Assembly (NCBI RefSeq): GCF_011050055.1
Contig: NZ_DRGM01000056.1
Coordinates: 1 to 40,097 of the forward strand
Length of the DNA: 40,097 nt
Source of the DNA: Pseudoalteromonas prydzensis
GTDB lineage: Bacteria > Pseudomonadota > Gammaproteobacteria > Enterobacterales > Alteromonadaceae
Direction of reading: 5' to 3'
Shown piece by piece: positions 26,043 through 34,420 of the stretch. A program made the position numbers and the translations under genes. Below the pieces are notes generated by a model. That model made no database searches. It was not told the DNA's origin and saw only the letters and a program-made list of their open reading frames with translations. How positions within the stretch are numbered: position 1 is the stretch's first letter; the number at the start of each line of letters is the position of its first letter.

Positions 26043-29000
26043 TTAGAATTTATAGCTGATACCAATTTTAGCCTGCCATGTTGATGAGCTTGCTATTTGG
26101 CTATAGTTTCTTACATCAGCGCCACCGAAGCTATTATCAATAATATAGCGTCCTTGGTCATCAAGGCCACCAAAATCATAAATTGATTGGTCTGAATAAC
26201 CTAAGCGCTTTTCTATACCCCAATCGCTATTAAGTAGGTTAGCGAAATTATCAATCATAAGGTATAGCTCGCCGCTATGGCCGTCAGTAAAGCCAGGGAT
26301 TTCTTGCTTAATGCTGATGTCCATGGTGGTAACCCAAGGCTGCGTTCCAGTATTTTTACCGATAATGCCGCCGCGTTGAGAGATACCAGCACGATCTAAA
26401 CGCTCTGCTAATTGTGCCCAATCCATTTGAGACTGCTCCCAATTGACATTCGGATCATCAGCACCCGTTGGAATATAAGCTAAATAAGCGCGGTTGGTAA
26501 ATAAAGAACTTGTGTCGCCTAAGTGAGCATCTTTATACATATTCATTGTATAACTAAATGGACGACCAGAACGGCGTTCAAAATACATATTAAATTTAGT
26601 TGCATAACCGGCAATAAATTCAGCATTGTATCCTAAGTTAATTTTGAAACTGTGCTCAACTTCATAAAAGCCACGTGCTGCCACATCTTGATTACGATTA
26701 GCCGTAATATTATGCTTATAGTTACCTTCCGCTTGCGACGCTGACCCAACTGAAGATTCAGTAACATCTTGATGAGCATAACTTGCAGAGGCAAATAAAC
26801 CGTTATCCCACTCTTTAGCAATACCGGTAGAGATAATGATAGAGCGGCCATCATCGCTTGAATTAGTCATTGCAATATCAACGTTATCTTTCAATGCACC
26901 ACTGTAGATGGTCTCATTAATTACACGCTCGCCGTCAGCAGCTAAACCGATAGGACGGATAGATGTATTATGCCATACAGCTTCATTTTCTTTTTTGTGG
27001 TAAGCAATTTCGGCCTGCCATTTAAAGCCATTACCCAATAGTTCAGAATCAAATTCATATTCAAAGCCAACTTGGGCACGAATACTTGAAGGTAACTTGA
27101 AGTCAGGATCAATGTAAGCAGTGCTTCCAGCGCCTTTCTCTAACGAATTTTTAATAACATCAGGGACCTGAGTTATATCTGCAGGGTTATTTTCGTAATA
27201 GTCGTTTATTACACTATTTGGTGCAGAAACGAGGGTAATACCATCTTTTTGAAACGAGTTGTTATACCAAACATTTGGAATACCACCTTGGAAACGACCA
27301 ATTCCACCATTGATTGTTAATGCTTCAGTTGCATAATATTTAAAGCCAACGCGAGGTAGAATAATATCTAAACCATCAAGATTTTCTTGATTACTAAAAC
27401 CATAGGTGCTTAGAAAGCTTTCATTAAGAGTCGGTTTATCATCAGACGATAAACGCTCATAGCGAAGACCAGCTGTCACTTCTAAGTCATCACTTAAGTA
27501 AAAAGTATCTTCAACGTATAAAGCAAATTGACTACGTGTAGCATCATATGCTGTATCTGCTGAATTATTAGTGTACGCATTTTGATATGAGAAGTTGTAT
27601 GCACTCAATTCGCGGTTAGCAAACTGATCAAGACTAGAGAATTTCCATGTACCTAATGAGTTTTCAGCAAACAAGTTATATAAACGAAGTGACTCATATT
27701 GAGCCCCAAAGTTTATTTCGTGCTCGTCCATCAGGTAAGTCGCATCAAACGTCAGTGTTAAGTTTTCAGTTTCAGATTTGTTAGCATGGCGATATCTATC
27801 AGTACCAAAATTAAAATTAGGGCCATTTCTGCCATCTTCTTCTACGGTGATGCTACCTAAGTTAGAGCGAGTAACACTGTCAGAGGTTACATCTTTATAC
27901 GCAATACCAATCTCTGTTGAAAAGTCTTCAGTCCAATCAGAATAAAGTTTAGTGGCAAAATTATTAAACTTAGTAACATATGCATATGTATTTGATTTTA
28001 AAACTACTCTATTTCCACCTCTACTCTCATTTTTCTCAGCTTGATCGTCTTGCCATTGATACGTGAAATCTAGGCGATGCTCATCACTGGCATTCCAGCT
28101 AAGTTTAACCAATAAATTTTTGTTGGTGTCTTCAGGTGCCCCCGCTAATGAATCTGTTAGACCATATTCGTCATTTAAAATAGCAATAAAGCGATTGTAA
28201 CTGTCTTCGGTTATATTAAATTCATTTGCAGCACCAGAATCTTTAAAGCCATAATCTAAATCCTGTTCACTTGACCACTGTGCGTAGTTTACAAAGTAAA
28301 ACAGTTCATCTTTAATAACTGCGCCACCGACATTAAAACCAAAACGTTGTTCAGTTTGAATCGGTTTTACCTTACTTGTTGAATAAGTTTTATAACCGGC
28401 CTCATCAGTATCATCTTCTTTGATTGTTTGAACATCGCCAGCCATATCAGGTGTAGATGTTTCATAGAAGCCTGAAAATTTGAATTCATTAGTACCAGAC
28501 TTCGTTACAGCGTTAATTGTACCGCCACCAAAGTTACCTTTAGAGGCTGAAAAAGGTGATACGTCTACGGAAACTTGCTCTATTGCGTCAAGTGAAACAG
28601 GAGGTTGAGAGGTCGGGTAGCCACCAAAATTCAAACCAAAGTCATCGTTTTGACCGATACCATCAACAGTTAGACCGTTAGTACGAGGGTTGCTCCCCGC
28701 AAACGTTAACTCGCCATTACCATTGATACTTGCTAAAGGATTTAGACGGGCAATATCTTTAATGTCACGATTAAAGCTTGGCATGTTACTGATTGTATCT
28801 TCGCCAAACGTACTGCTTGAGCCACCAGATTGTTGAATAATTTTATAGCCTGATACTTCAATTTTTTCGATGTTAGCTGCTTGAAGCTGAGAATTAAGAC
28901 GATAGGTATCGCCCAGCTCTAAATATATATTTTCAAGCATGGTATCGGTAAATTGGTCTGAATCAATAAACACAGTGTAAGGACCGCCAACACGTAAACC

Positions 29001-29219
29001 ATTGGCAATAAAGGTACCGCTCTCGTTGGTTGTTAATTCGCTTACAGTGCCAGTTGGTTGGTGAATAACTTTAATTTTCACATTTGCGGCTGCAGTGCCA
29101 GAAGGCGTAGTAATTTTACCACGCATAGCGGATGAGGTATCTGCTGCCATTACGCTTGTAGAAACACCTAAGGCTAGGATCACTGCCCCGGTTAATTTCG
29201 AAAGGCGAAGCTTATTCAT
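26043..29219 (-). CDS. Oar-like TonB-dependent receptor (upstream copy, with nuclease)
   Basis: 1058 residues with the same layout as the neighbour at 22646-25768. The order is signal peptide (ending VMA), regulatory-like beta-sandwich (GKITTPSGTAAANVKIKVI, GLRVGGPYTVFIDS), TonB-box-like IEKIEVSG, then plug (MPSFNRDIKDIARLNP, NGLTVDGIGQNDDFGL). The barrel ends TWQAKIGISYKF. The two are paralogues that diverged strongly in the barrel, so they probably bind different ligands. The start is 28 bases after an S1/P1 nuclease gene, suggesting a shared transcript and a substrate connected with nucleic acids or their protein complexes; that link is inference. Confidence 0.94.
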   Translation of the reverse strand: MNKLRLSKLTGAVILALGVSTSVMAADTSSAMRGKITTPSGTAAANVKIKVIHQPTGTVSELTTNESGTFIANGLRVGGPYTVFIDSDQFTDTMLENIYLELGDTYRLNSQLQAANIEKIEVSGYKIIQQSGGSSSTFGEDTISNMPSFNRDIKDIARLNPLASINGNGELTFAGSNPRTNGLTVDGIGQNDDFGLNFGGYPTSQPPVSLDAIEQVSVDVSPFSASKGNFGGGTINAVTKSGTNEFKFSGFYETSTPDMAGDVQTIKEDDTDEAGYKTYSTSKVKPIQTEQRFGFNVGGAVIKDELFYFVNYAQWSSEQDLDYGFKDSGAANEFNITEDSYNRFIAILNDEYGLTDSLAGAPEDTNKNLLVKLSWNASDEHRLDFTYQWQDDQAEKNESRGGNRVVLKSNTYAYVTKFNNFATKLYSDWTEDFSTEIGIAYKDVTSDSVTRSNLGSITVEEDGRNGPNFNFGTDRYRHANKSETENLTLTFDATYLMDEHEINFGAQYESLRLYNLFAENSLGTWKFSSLDQFANRELSAYNFSYQNAYTNNSADTAYDATRSQFALYVEDTFYLSDDLEVTAGLRYERLSSDDKPTLNESFLSTYGFSNQENLDGLDIILPRVGFKYYATEALTINGGIGRFQGGIPNVWYNNSFQKDGITLVSAPNSVINDYYENNPADITQVPDVIKNSLEKGAGSTAYIDPDFKLPSSIRAQVGFEYEFDSELLGNGFKWQAEIAYHKKENEAVWHNTSIRPIGLAADGERVINETIYSGALKDNVDIAMTNSSDDGRSIIISTGIAKEWDNGLFASASYAHQDVTESSVGSASQAEGNYKHNITANRNQDVAARGFYEVEHSFKINLGYNAEFIAGYATKFNMYFERRSGRPFSYTMNMYKDAHLGDTSSLFTNRAYLAYIPTGADDPNVNWEQSQMDWAQLAERLDRAGISQRGGIIGKNTGTQPWVTTMDISIKQEIPGFTDGHSGELYLMIDNFANLLNSDWGIEKRLGYSDQSIYDFGGLDDQGRYIIDNSFGGADVRNYSQIASSSTWQAKIGISYKF

Positions 29220-29227
29220 TTTGTTGA

Positions 29228-29238
29228 TTCCCGTGTAA
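29228..29238 (-). promoter_or_regulatory. Leader motif TTACACGGGAA before the upstream Oar-like receptor
   Basis: Minus-strand TTACACGGGAA ends 8 bases before the receptor ATG and begins 9 bases after the nuclease stop codon. It is identical to the motif before the paralogue (25776-25786). Confidence 0.5.
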
Positions 29239-29247
29239 AGTTAAGGT

Positions 29248-30114
29248 TTATTGCTTGTTTGTGTTAGCTGACATCTTAAGTGCCTTTGCTAACGGTTTTG
29301 CTGAACTATCAAATAATGTATTTAATAATCCAGCTAATCGAATACCGGCTTGTTGTAAGCGAGTTTTAATAATCGGTGTATTTTCGTAAATGTAGCTAAA
29401 GCCAATCTCGTCATTGTTTAGCTTGTATAGTTTGTCAGCTAAATTGTGTGACTCTGTTACCCATTGCTCTGGTGAACTGGCTAGGTACTCTGCAATTATT
29501 TCTGCATTATCAGTATCAATAAACTGCGCGAATTCAGTGAATGATAGGTTTTCATTTTCGATTAATTTAGTGTCCCACAACGAGTGCAGGTTGGTTTGCT
29601 GGCCAAAAAAGGTAACGTTAATACGGTTGCCACCTCTATCTTCTGCACGTCCGGCATGAAATGGCTGATGGCTATCGCCAACTAAATGAACAAGAAAACG
29701 TAAGCTAAAACGTTTGGCATCTATTGAACTGTTTTTGTTTTGTAGCGTATCGATGGCAAAATACATCCCTTCAAGAATGTTGCTTACATTATCTTTATTT
29801 AAGTTTTCATCGTGGTTGTGAGTAAATGTAGATGAATTGCTTGGCGCGTTAATGTAATGCCAACGAGAAGATTTTTTTTGCCAAAAAGGACTCGGATCAG
29901 AGCGCATTTCATCAGCCCAAGTAGCAATTTGCGCTAGACTTTGCCCTTCTAAAAGTTCTTTAAGCTCTGCTTTAGTTGCGTCTGTTATGTGATTTTCGGC
30001 AATTTCACCGACAATTCTGTGGCCATTTTGTCCCCAAGCCAATACATTTTGTGATGATAAAAGTACTGCGCCGACTAAAAGATAACTAAATCCATGTGTA
30101 ATTTTGCGTAACAT
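29248..30114 (-). CDS. Secreted S1/P1-type zinc nuclease
   Basis: I chose ATG 30114 (288 residues), with GAGGA upstream. The signal peptide ends just before Trp27, so mature Trp1 can bind zinc through its free amino group, as in P1 nuclease. The other zinc ligands are in place: His32, Asp68 (TWADE), His86 (WHYIN), His143 and Asp147 (VHLVGDSHQPFH), His153, His177 and Asp181 (NLHSLWD). Such enzymes cut single-stranded DNA or RNA to 5'-nucleotides and may act as 3'-nucleotidases. It is 28 bases before a TonB receptor and near ushA, which fits external nucleic acid use. Confidence 0.92.
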   Translation of the reverse strand: MLRKITHGFSYLLVGAVLLSSQNVLAWGQNGHRIVGEIAENHITDATKAELKELLEGQSLAQIATWADEMRSDPSPFWQKKSSRWHYINAPSNSSTFTHNHDENLNKDNVSNILEGMYFAIDTLQNKNSSIDAKRFSLRFLVHLVGDSHQPFHAGRAEDRGGNRINVTFFGQQTNLHSLWDTKLIENENLSFTEFAQFIDTDNAEIIAEYLASSPEQWVTESHNLADKLYKLNNDEIGFSYIYENTPIIKTRLQQAGIRLAGLLNTLFDSSAKPLAKALKMSANTNKQ

Positions 30115-30264
30115 TTGTGTTTTCCTCAATGATCTTATTTTACAAGAGCAGCCTCTCCTATGGCGCGAATTGTCCTGATTTTGAGATAAATAGAAAGGAC
30201 TCAAAGAAAATCATAATTTCTTATTGCTATTTGTTTAAATTCAAATAGTTAATTGTTTTAGGTA

Positions 30265-30290
30265 AAATTACTTGTTGTAATAAGTAATTT
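30265..30290. promoter_or_regulatory. 9-bp inverted repeat in the nuclease/PhnD-like divergent region
   Basis: AAATTACTT (30265-30273) and AAGTAATTT (30282-30290) with an 8-base spacer lie 14 bases before an AGGAGG. A candidate operator or leader hairpin for the divergent genes. Confidence 0.4.
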
Positions 30291-30309
30291 AAATTGGTCA
30301 AATAGGAGG

Positions 30310-30339
30310 ATGAATAGTTTTGGATTGTTGAACTTTTGA
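30310..30339 (+). CDS. Possible 9-codon upstream ORF coupled to the PhnD-like gene
   Basis: ATG 30310 opens MNSFGLLNF and stops at TGA 30337-30339. This overlaps the TTG start of the next gene as TTGA. AGGAGG (30304-30309) touches the ATG, too close for normal initiation, so translation is uncertain. It could also be the true N-terminus if a frameshift occurred. Confidence 0.3.
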   Translation: MNSFGLLNF

Positions 30340-31235
30340 AAATTAAACAGCTGCTTTTGCAACACAGCTTCTTTGTAACTGTTTTGTTACTGTTTTTTTT
30401 GTTGGTTTGGCTCAGTGGCCAGCTGAATGTGGTTACATCCAGGGGGGCCTTAAAGCCTTTAATTGAAACATCTAGTCGGTGTCAGACTTGGGCAACAGAA
30501 AACCAAGTGCAATTAATTGTCTATGCCCCCTCGCAAAAGGTTGCTCGTTCTTTAACACAAAGCCTGTGTGAAGATCCCGTTGTAGCAAAACAATATGGCG
30601 AAGTGATCGCTTTATGGGGTTACCGTACTGCCGATAGCATTGAGTTCATTGGTAAAGGTATCGCTGATTTAATTTTAGCAAAAAACAACATTATGTCAGC
30701 CTTCAAAGCTGAATCGACCTATAATTATCAACCTGTTGTTGGCTTTCCTAGTTATACCGCGTTTTTTATTTCAGCTAAAGAAAAGCCAAAAATTAACAAG
30801 CAATACTTTTTGGGGAAACGGATTGGCTTACTTGATTATCCTACAAGCCGCTCGGGGCATATACTACCTAAACAAAAGTTTAAAGATTTAGGGATCAACC
30901 TTGAAAATTTAAAAATTACTTACGCCAGTTCACATAATGAGCTTAGGGAGTTATTAGCCAATGGACAGGTTGATTTGATAGCCTCTTTTTGGAAGGAAGC
31001 AGATCAGGCGCATTTCTCTAAAAATTATATAACTCCAATCAGTGGTAATGTAACGGGTACGCGTTGGTACTTTAAAATGCAGCATGAGAACACTGATTTG
31101 CTGTGCGCTATTCAATCTCAATTAATCCAATTATCTAAGCAGCAAGTGTCGACTTATTTTAATCATGTTGAACCATATTGGCATTGTTCTGCGGGTAAAG
31201 CTGAATTCTTAGGAGAGCAACGCGATGAACAATAA
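30336..31235 (+). CDS. Membrane-tethered PhnD-like periplasmic binding protein
   Basis: 299 residues from an unusual TTG; no in-frame ATG lies upstream because of a TAG at 30315. Residues 9-29 form a single TM anchor with no cleavage motif. The rest has the PhnD/SBP fold signs: ALWGYRTADSIEFIGKGIADLILAK in segments, VVGFPSYTAFFIS, LGKRIGLLDYPTSRSGHILPK and NELRELLANGQVDLIASFWKEAD. No ABC transporter genes are nearby, so it is more likely a sensor than a transport component. It overlaps the next gene by 11 bases, suggesting a functional pair. The ligand is unknown. Confidence 0.72.
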   Translation: MKIKQLLLQHSFFVTVLLLFFLLVWLSGQLNVVTSRGALKPLIETSSRCQTWATENQVQLIVYAPSQKVARSLTQSLCEDPVVAKQYGEVIALWGYRTADSIEFIGKGIADLILAKNNIMSAFKAESTYNYQPVVGFPSYTAFFISAKEKPKINKQYFLGKRIGLLDYPTSRSGHILPKQKFKDLGINLENLKITYASSHNELRELLANGQVDLIASFWKEADQAHFSKNYITPISGNVTGTRWYFKMQHENTDLLCAIQSQLIQLSKQQVSTYFNHVEPYWHCSAGKAEFLGEQRDEQ

Positions 31236-32172
31236 GCGCTTGTTTGGCGTGACACTGTTGATTTTTAGTGCGGCGCTATTGACGTTTAAATTGTCTAGTT
31301 ATGTGCAGCAGTCGCAACATAACGATTTAATAATGGCTGATATTGAAAACCGGATTGCACTAGATTTACCTCGCCTAGATTTATCAAATCGCTTTTTGAA
31401 ACACTCGGGCAATCATGACGCTATTGCAGGTTATCTACAACGTTTGAATATGCAATTGATACAACAGCCAATTCAAGTTAATACCATCAATGATGTCTCA
31501 CTGGCATTAACAAATAATGGCCGCGAAAGTCGGATAGGGTATCTTGAAACAAGTGATCAAAAAGTCGCGATTACATTTTTAATTGAGACGCGTTGGTGGC
31601 ATATAAGCGATATTTATATCGTTATGATATTGTTATTATTGTCTTTTTTATTTTCTAAGTGGGCTGAACTTATTAACCGAACATCGCTGCAATACTTAGC
31701 ATTAAAAGAGCAAACAGAGCAACTTCCGCTGGTTAATGTGCAAGTGAAACTAGTGATTGATTTGCAAGATAAGGTTTTGGCTATTAATGATAACGCTGAG
31801 ATAAAAGCCGGTTTAGCTAACAAACCATTGTGTTTTTACTTGGCTTTAATCGAGTTTTGCGTTGAGCACCCCGATGTGACGCTTAATCAAAATAAAGATG
31901 TGCCGGATGAGTTAATTGAATTGGCGAATAAGTATTTTTACCGTTTAACTCAGCTTGGTCACACCATTCGTAAACGGCCTAACTTTACCAATAGTTTGGA
32001 AAAAACCTTGAGTGAAATTAGGGCTGCATTGGATGAAGTACTTATAGAACACTCACAGCTGAAAGAAATATATTACCCTCCTAAGGCACATGGTGAGGGG
32101 TCGCGCTCGCGGCTGCATAGCTATGGGTTATCGAATATCAAAGCAGATGATATAGAGGTGATAGGCAAATAA
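31225..32172 (+). CDS. Two-TM membrane protein with an unrecognised cytoplasmic domain (possible signalling partner)
   Basis: 315 residues, AGGAG upstream of the ATG. TM1 is at about 7-22, a periplasmic domain covers about 25-125, and TM2 about 129-145. The remaining ~170 residues are cytoplasmic. I do not recognise that part as a named family. Its order (VKLVIDLQDKVLAI, NKPLCFYLALIEFC, a helical SEIRAALDEVLIE, then a basic, glycine-rich HGEGSRSRLHSYGL ending) recalls a winged-helix regulator of the ToxR/CadC kind. That is only a guess. Overlap with the PhnD-like gene suggests the binding protein signals through it. Confidence 0.7.
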   Translation: MNNKRLFGVTLLIFSAALLTFKLSSYVQQSQHNDLIMADIENRIALDLPRLDLSNRFLKHSGNHDAIAGYLQRLNMQLIQQPIQVNTINDVSLALTNNGRESRIGYLETSDQKVAITFLIETRWWHISDIYIVMILLLLSFLFSKWAELINRTSLQYLALKEQTEQLPLVNVQVKLVIDLQDKVLAINDNAEIKAGLANKPLCFYLALIEFCVEHPDVTLNQNKDVPDELIELANKYFYRLTQLGHTIRKRPNFTNSLEKTLSEIRAALDEVLIEHSQLKEIYYPPKAHGEGSRSRLHSYGLSNIKADDIEVIGK

Positions 32173-32203
32173 CCTGAATCCAGTTAGCCCGTTCAGAATA
32201 AAA

Positions 32204-32237
32204 ACCTCACACTGCTAATGCTTAAACAGTGTGAGGT
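32204..32237. terminator. Bidirectional terminator between the membrane-signalling gene and ushA
   Basis: 11-bp stem ACCTCACACTG (32204-32214) / CAGTGTGAGGT (32227-32237) with a 12-base loop between convergent genes. The T-run is better on the minus strand (TTTTTATTCT). Confidence 0.7.
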
Positions 32238-32246
32238 AAGCTCGGA

Positions 32247-33884
32247 TTATTTAGGAGAAAATTCAATGGCTTTAACTGGGCTATTTTCAATAAAGAAGCG
32301 TTTTAATGCTTGTGCATCTGTCTCATCAGTACTGACAAAGCCTTTACGCTTTACTAACACGGGGTAACCATCACCGCCAGATGCATTGTAGCTATTAATG
32401 CTCATGCGATAGGTTTTACTTTTATCCAGTGCTTGACCATTGATCATCACCTTAGTCAGTGTGTTATCACTGCGCTCAAAGCTCAGTTTATGATATTGCA
32501 AGTAAGCACCAGAATCCGGTGGGAAACTAGTTACAGTTTCTAGGTAATCCCAAAGCTCTTGACCTTGCCAATCGATATACGCAATACGGTTTTTAAATGG
32601 GTGAACTTTTAAAATATCTTTATAACTAACTTCACCCGCAGCAATACTATCACGTACGCCACCGCCGCTGATAATACCAAAGTCAGCGCCAACAACATTC
32701 ATTTGCGCTTGCACAATAACGCGGGCTAAGTTGGTTTGTTGATAACGAACTTTATTGCGGTCCCCCTCAAGTTTTGCATCAACATAACCAATTTTACCTT
32801 TAATCTGTTTTGCTCCTTTAGCTTGGTAATCAGCCAAAAATGCCTTTAACTCAGGGTTTGGCGTAATATACTCATTTGCGAGGACCGGTTTTGTGGTGCC
32901 GTCTGCTTGTTCCTGGTGAATGTATAAATTTACCGGCAGTAATTTATAGTCAAGCAAAGTGAGCTGGCCATTTTCTAACTTAAATTCAGCTTTACCAACG
33001 TATTTTCCCCATTCATGGGCTTGCATGATCCAAGTGCCATTTTGTTGATCAGGTTTGCATGCCATACCTGGTTTGAAGTGAGCGTCGTTTTTATTCTCGC
33101 TTGCCATGCACACCGGTTCTTGCGAGTGACCACCGATGATCATATCAAGGGTGTTTTTTGCAAGAGAGCGGGCTAGGGTGACATCCCCCGGCGCATTAAT
33201 ACCATAATTGGCATCGACGTAATGGCCCATGTGGGTTACCGCAATGGTGATATCAGGCTGGTATTGTGCTTTGATTTTATCAGCCAATGTTTGGGTTACC
33301 GCAACTGGCTCTTTAAATTCAAGGCCGCCGATATACTGCGGGTTACCAATTTTAGCTGTGTCAGTGGTGGTTAAACCAATCACCGCAATTTTTAATCCTT
33401 GCTGCTCAAATACCTTATACGCTTGAAAGGCATTTTTTCCGGTTTTTTTATCAATAATATTTGCCGATAGCAGCGGAAAGTTCGCCCATTGTTGTTGCTG
33501 TTTTAAAACACTTAATGGATTGTCAAATTCATGATTACCAATTGCCATCGCATCATAACCAATTAACGACATACCTTTGAAATCAGGCTCTGCAAATTGC
33601 AGATCAGATTCAGGAATACCTGTGTTTATATCACCACCGGAAAGTAATAATACAGCGTGACCATTTTGCTTGGCATCATTGCGTAACTGGTCGATTAAGG
33701 TTTTACGGGCAGCCATGCCGTATTCACCTTTTTCGTTATGCCAAAAACGGCCATGATTATCGTTGGTATGTAAAATAGTGAGATAGTGAACATCATCGGT
33801 CGATGAGTGTGTGTTAGGAGCAGGTTGATAATTACTGCATGCACTGATGCTTAGTAATAGAAAAAGTGAAGTTAATATGCGCAT
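32247..33884 (-). CDS. ushA: 5'-nucleotidase/UDP-sugar hydrolase lipoprotein (UshA)
   Basis: 545 residues, close in length and motifs to E. coli UshA but made as a lipoprotein (lipobox ISAC, Cys16), like Vibrio forms. The calcineurin-like metallophosphoesterase domain has HTNDNHGRFW, SGGDINTG, AIGNHEFDNP, THMGHY and GGHSQEPVC. The C-terminal nucleotide-binding domain has SGGGVRDSIAAGEVSY and NASGGDGYP. It hydrolyses 5'-nucleotides and UDP-sugars to nucleosides, sugar phosphates and phosphate at the outer membrane or in the periplasm. It would act directly on the 5'-nucleotides released by the neighbouring S1/P1 nuclease. Confidence 0.95.
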   Translation of the reverse strand: MRILTSLFLLLSISACSNYQPAPNTHSSTDDVHYLTILHTNDNHGRFWHNEKGEYGMAARKTLIDQLRNDAKQNGHAVLLLSGGDINTGIPESDLQFAEPDFKGMSLIGYDAMAIGNHEFDNPLSVLKQQQQWANFPLLSANIIDKKTGKNAFQAYKVFEQQGLKIAVIGLTTTDTAKIGNPQYIGGLEFKEPVAVTQTLADKIKAQYQPDITIAVTHMGHYVDANYGINAPGDVTLARSLAKNTLDMIIGGHSQEPVCMASENKNDAHFKPGMACKPDQQNGTWIMQAHEWGKYVGKAEFKLENGQLTLLDYKLLPVNLYIHQEQADGTTKPVLANEYITPNPELKAFLADYQAKGAKQIKGKIGYVDAKLEGDRNKVRYQQTNLARVIVQAQMNVVGADFGIISGGGVRDSIAAGEVSYKDILKVHPFKNRIAYIDWQGQELWDYLETVTSFPPDSGAYLQYHKLSFERSDNTLTKVMINGQALDKSKTYRMSINSYNASGGDGYPVLVKRKGFVSTDETDAQALKRFFIENSPVKAIEFSPK

Positions 33885-33961
33885 AATGTGACCCGTGTTG
33901 TCAGTGTTCTGCTGTTCATTAAGCGCATAGTCTAAACTAGTTTTATTGCAAAATAACGTAA

Positions 33962-34159
33962 TTATTCTATTTTCATATCGTCTTGAAAATTTAATTTTCC
34001 TGTCGCGGCTAATTGACGCCGTTGTAATTCTTGTTCTGCCAATGCTGATTTTTCATGATTATTACCCACCATCCAGTTCAAAAAACTTGCTGGCAACTTA
34101 GTGTAAGCCTCGCCTTGATGTAAGCCGAAATCGCATATCTGTTGTTCATTATTAGACAT
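33962..34159 (-). CDS. Small conserved hypothetical protein, possibly DUF3820-like
   Basis: I chose ATG 34159 (65 residues), with AGGA about 10 bases upstream; the longer frame starts in AT-rich DNA with no ribosome site. The core GLHQGEAYTKLPASFLNWMVG followed by EQELQRRQL loosely resembles DUF3820 and the C-terminal domain of exonuclease X (Gly..., Pro-x-x-(F/Y)-Leu-x-Trp, then E-L-x-R-R). I see no catalytic motif. The family assignment is weak. Confidence 0.55.
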   Translation of the reverse strand: MSNNEQQICDFGLHQGEAYTKLPASFLNWMVGNNHEKSALAEQELQRRQLAATGKLNFQDDMKIE

Positions 34160-34420
34160 GGCAGTTAATCCTGTTGTGTGTGTTTTATTATTGAAAATAA
34201 TACTAACAAAATAAATCAGGCTATTAAGACGATTTCGTTTTAAATAAAATTTATTTATAACGTGAGTGAATAACAACAAGATGTAACCACATGTAATTTA
34301 AATGTAATCAATTCGGTCTGATTTGTTTAAAGGTACGTTTTGCTATCGTATTTAGTCCATTGGTTCTTTACTATTTGCATTAAATTTACATACCCCCAAC
34401 ATTCTTCAGGACAAAAAATA

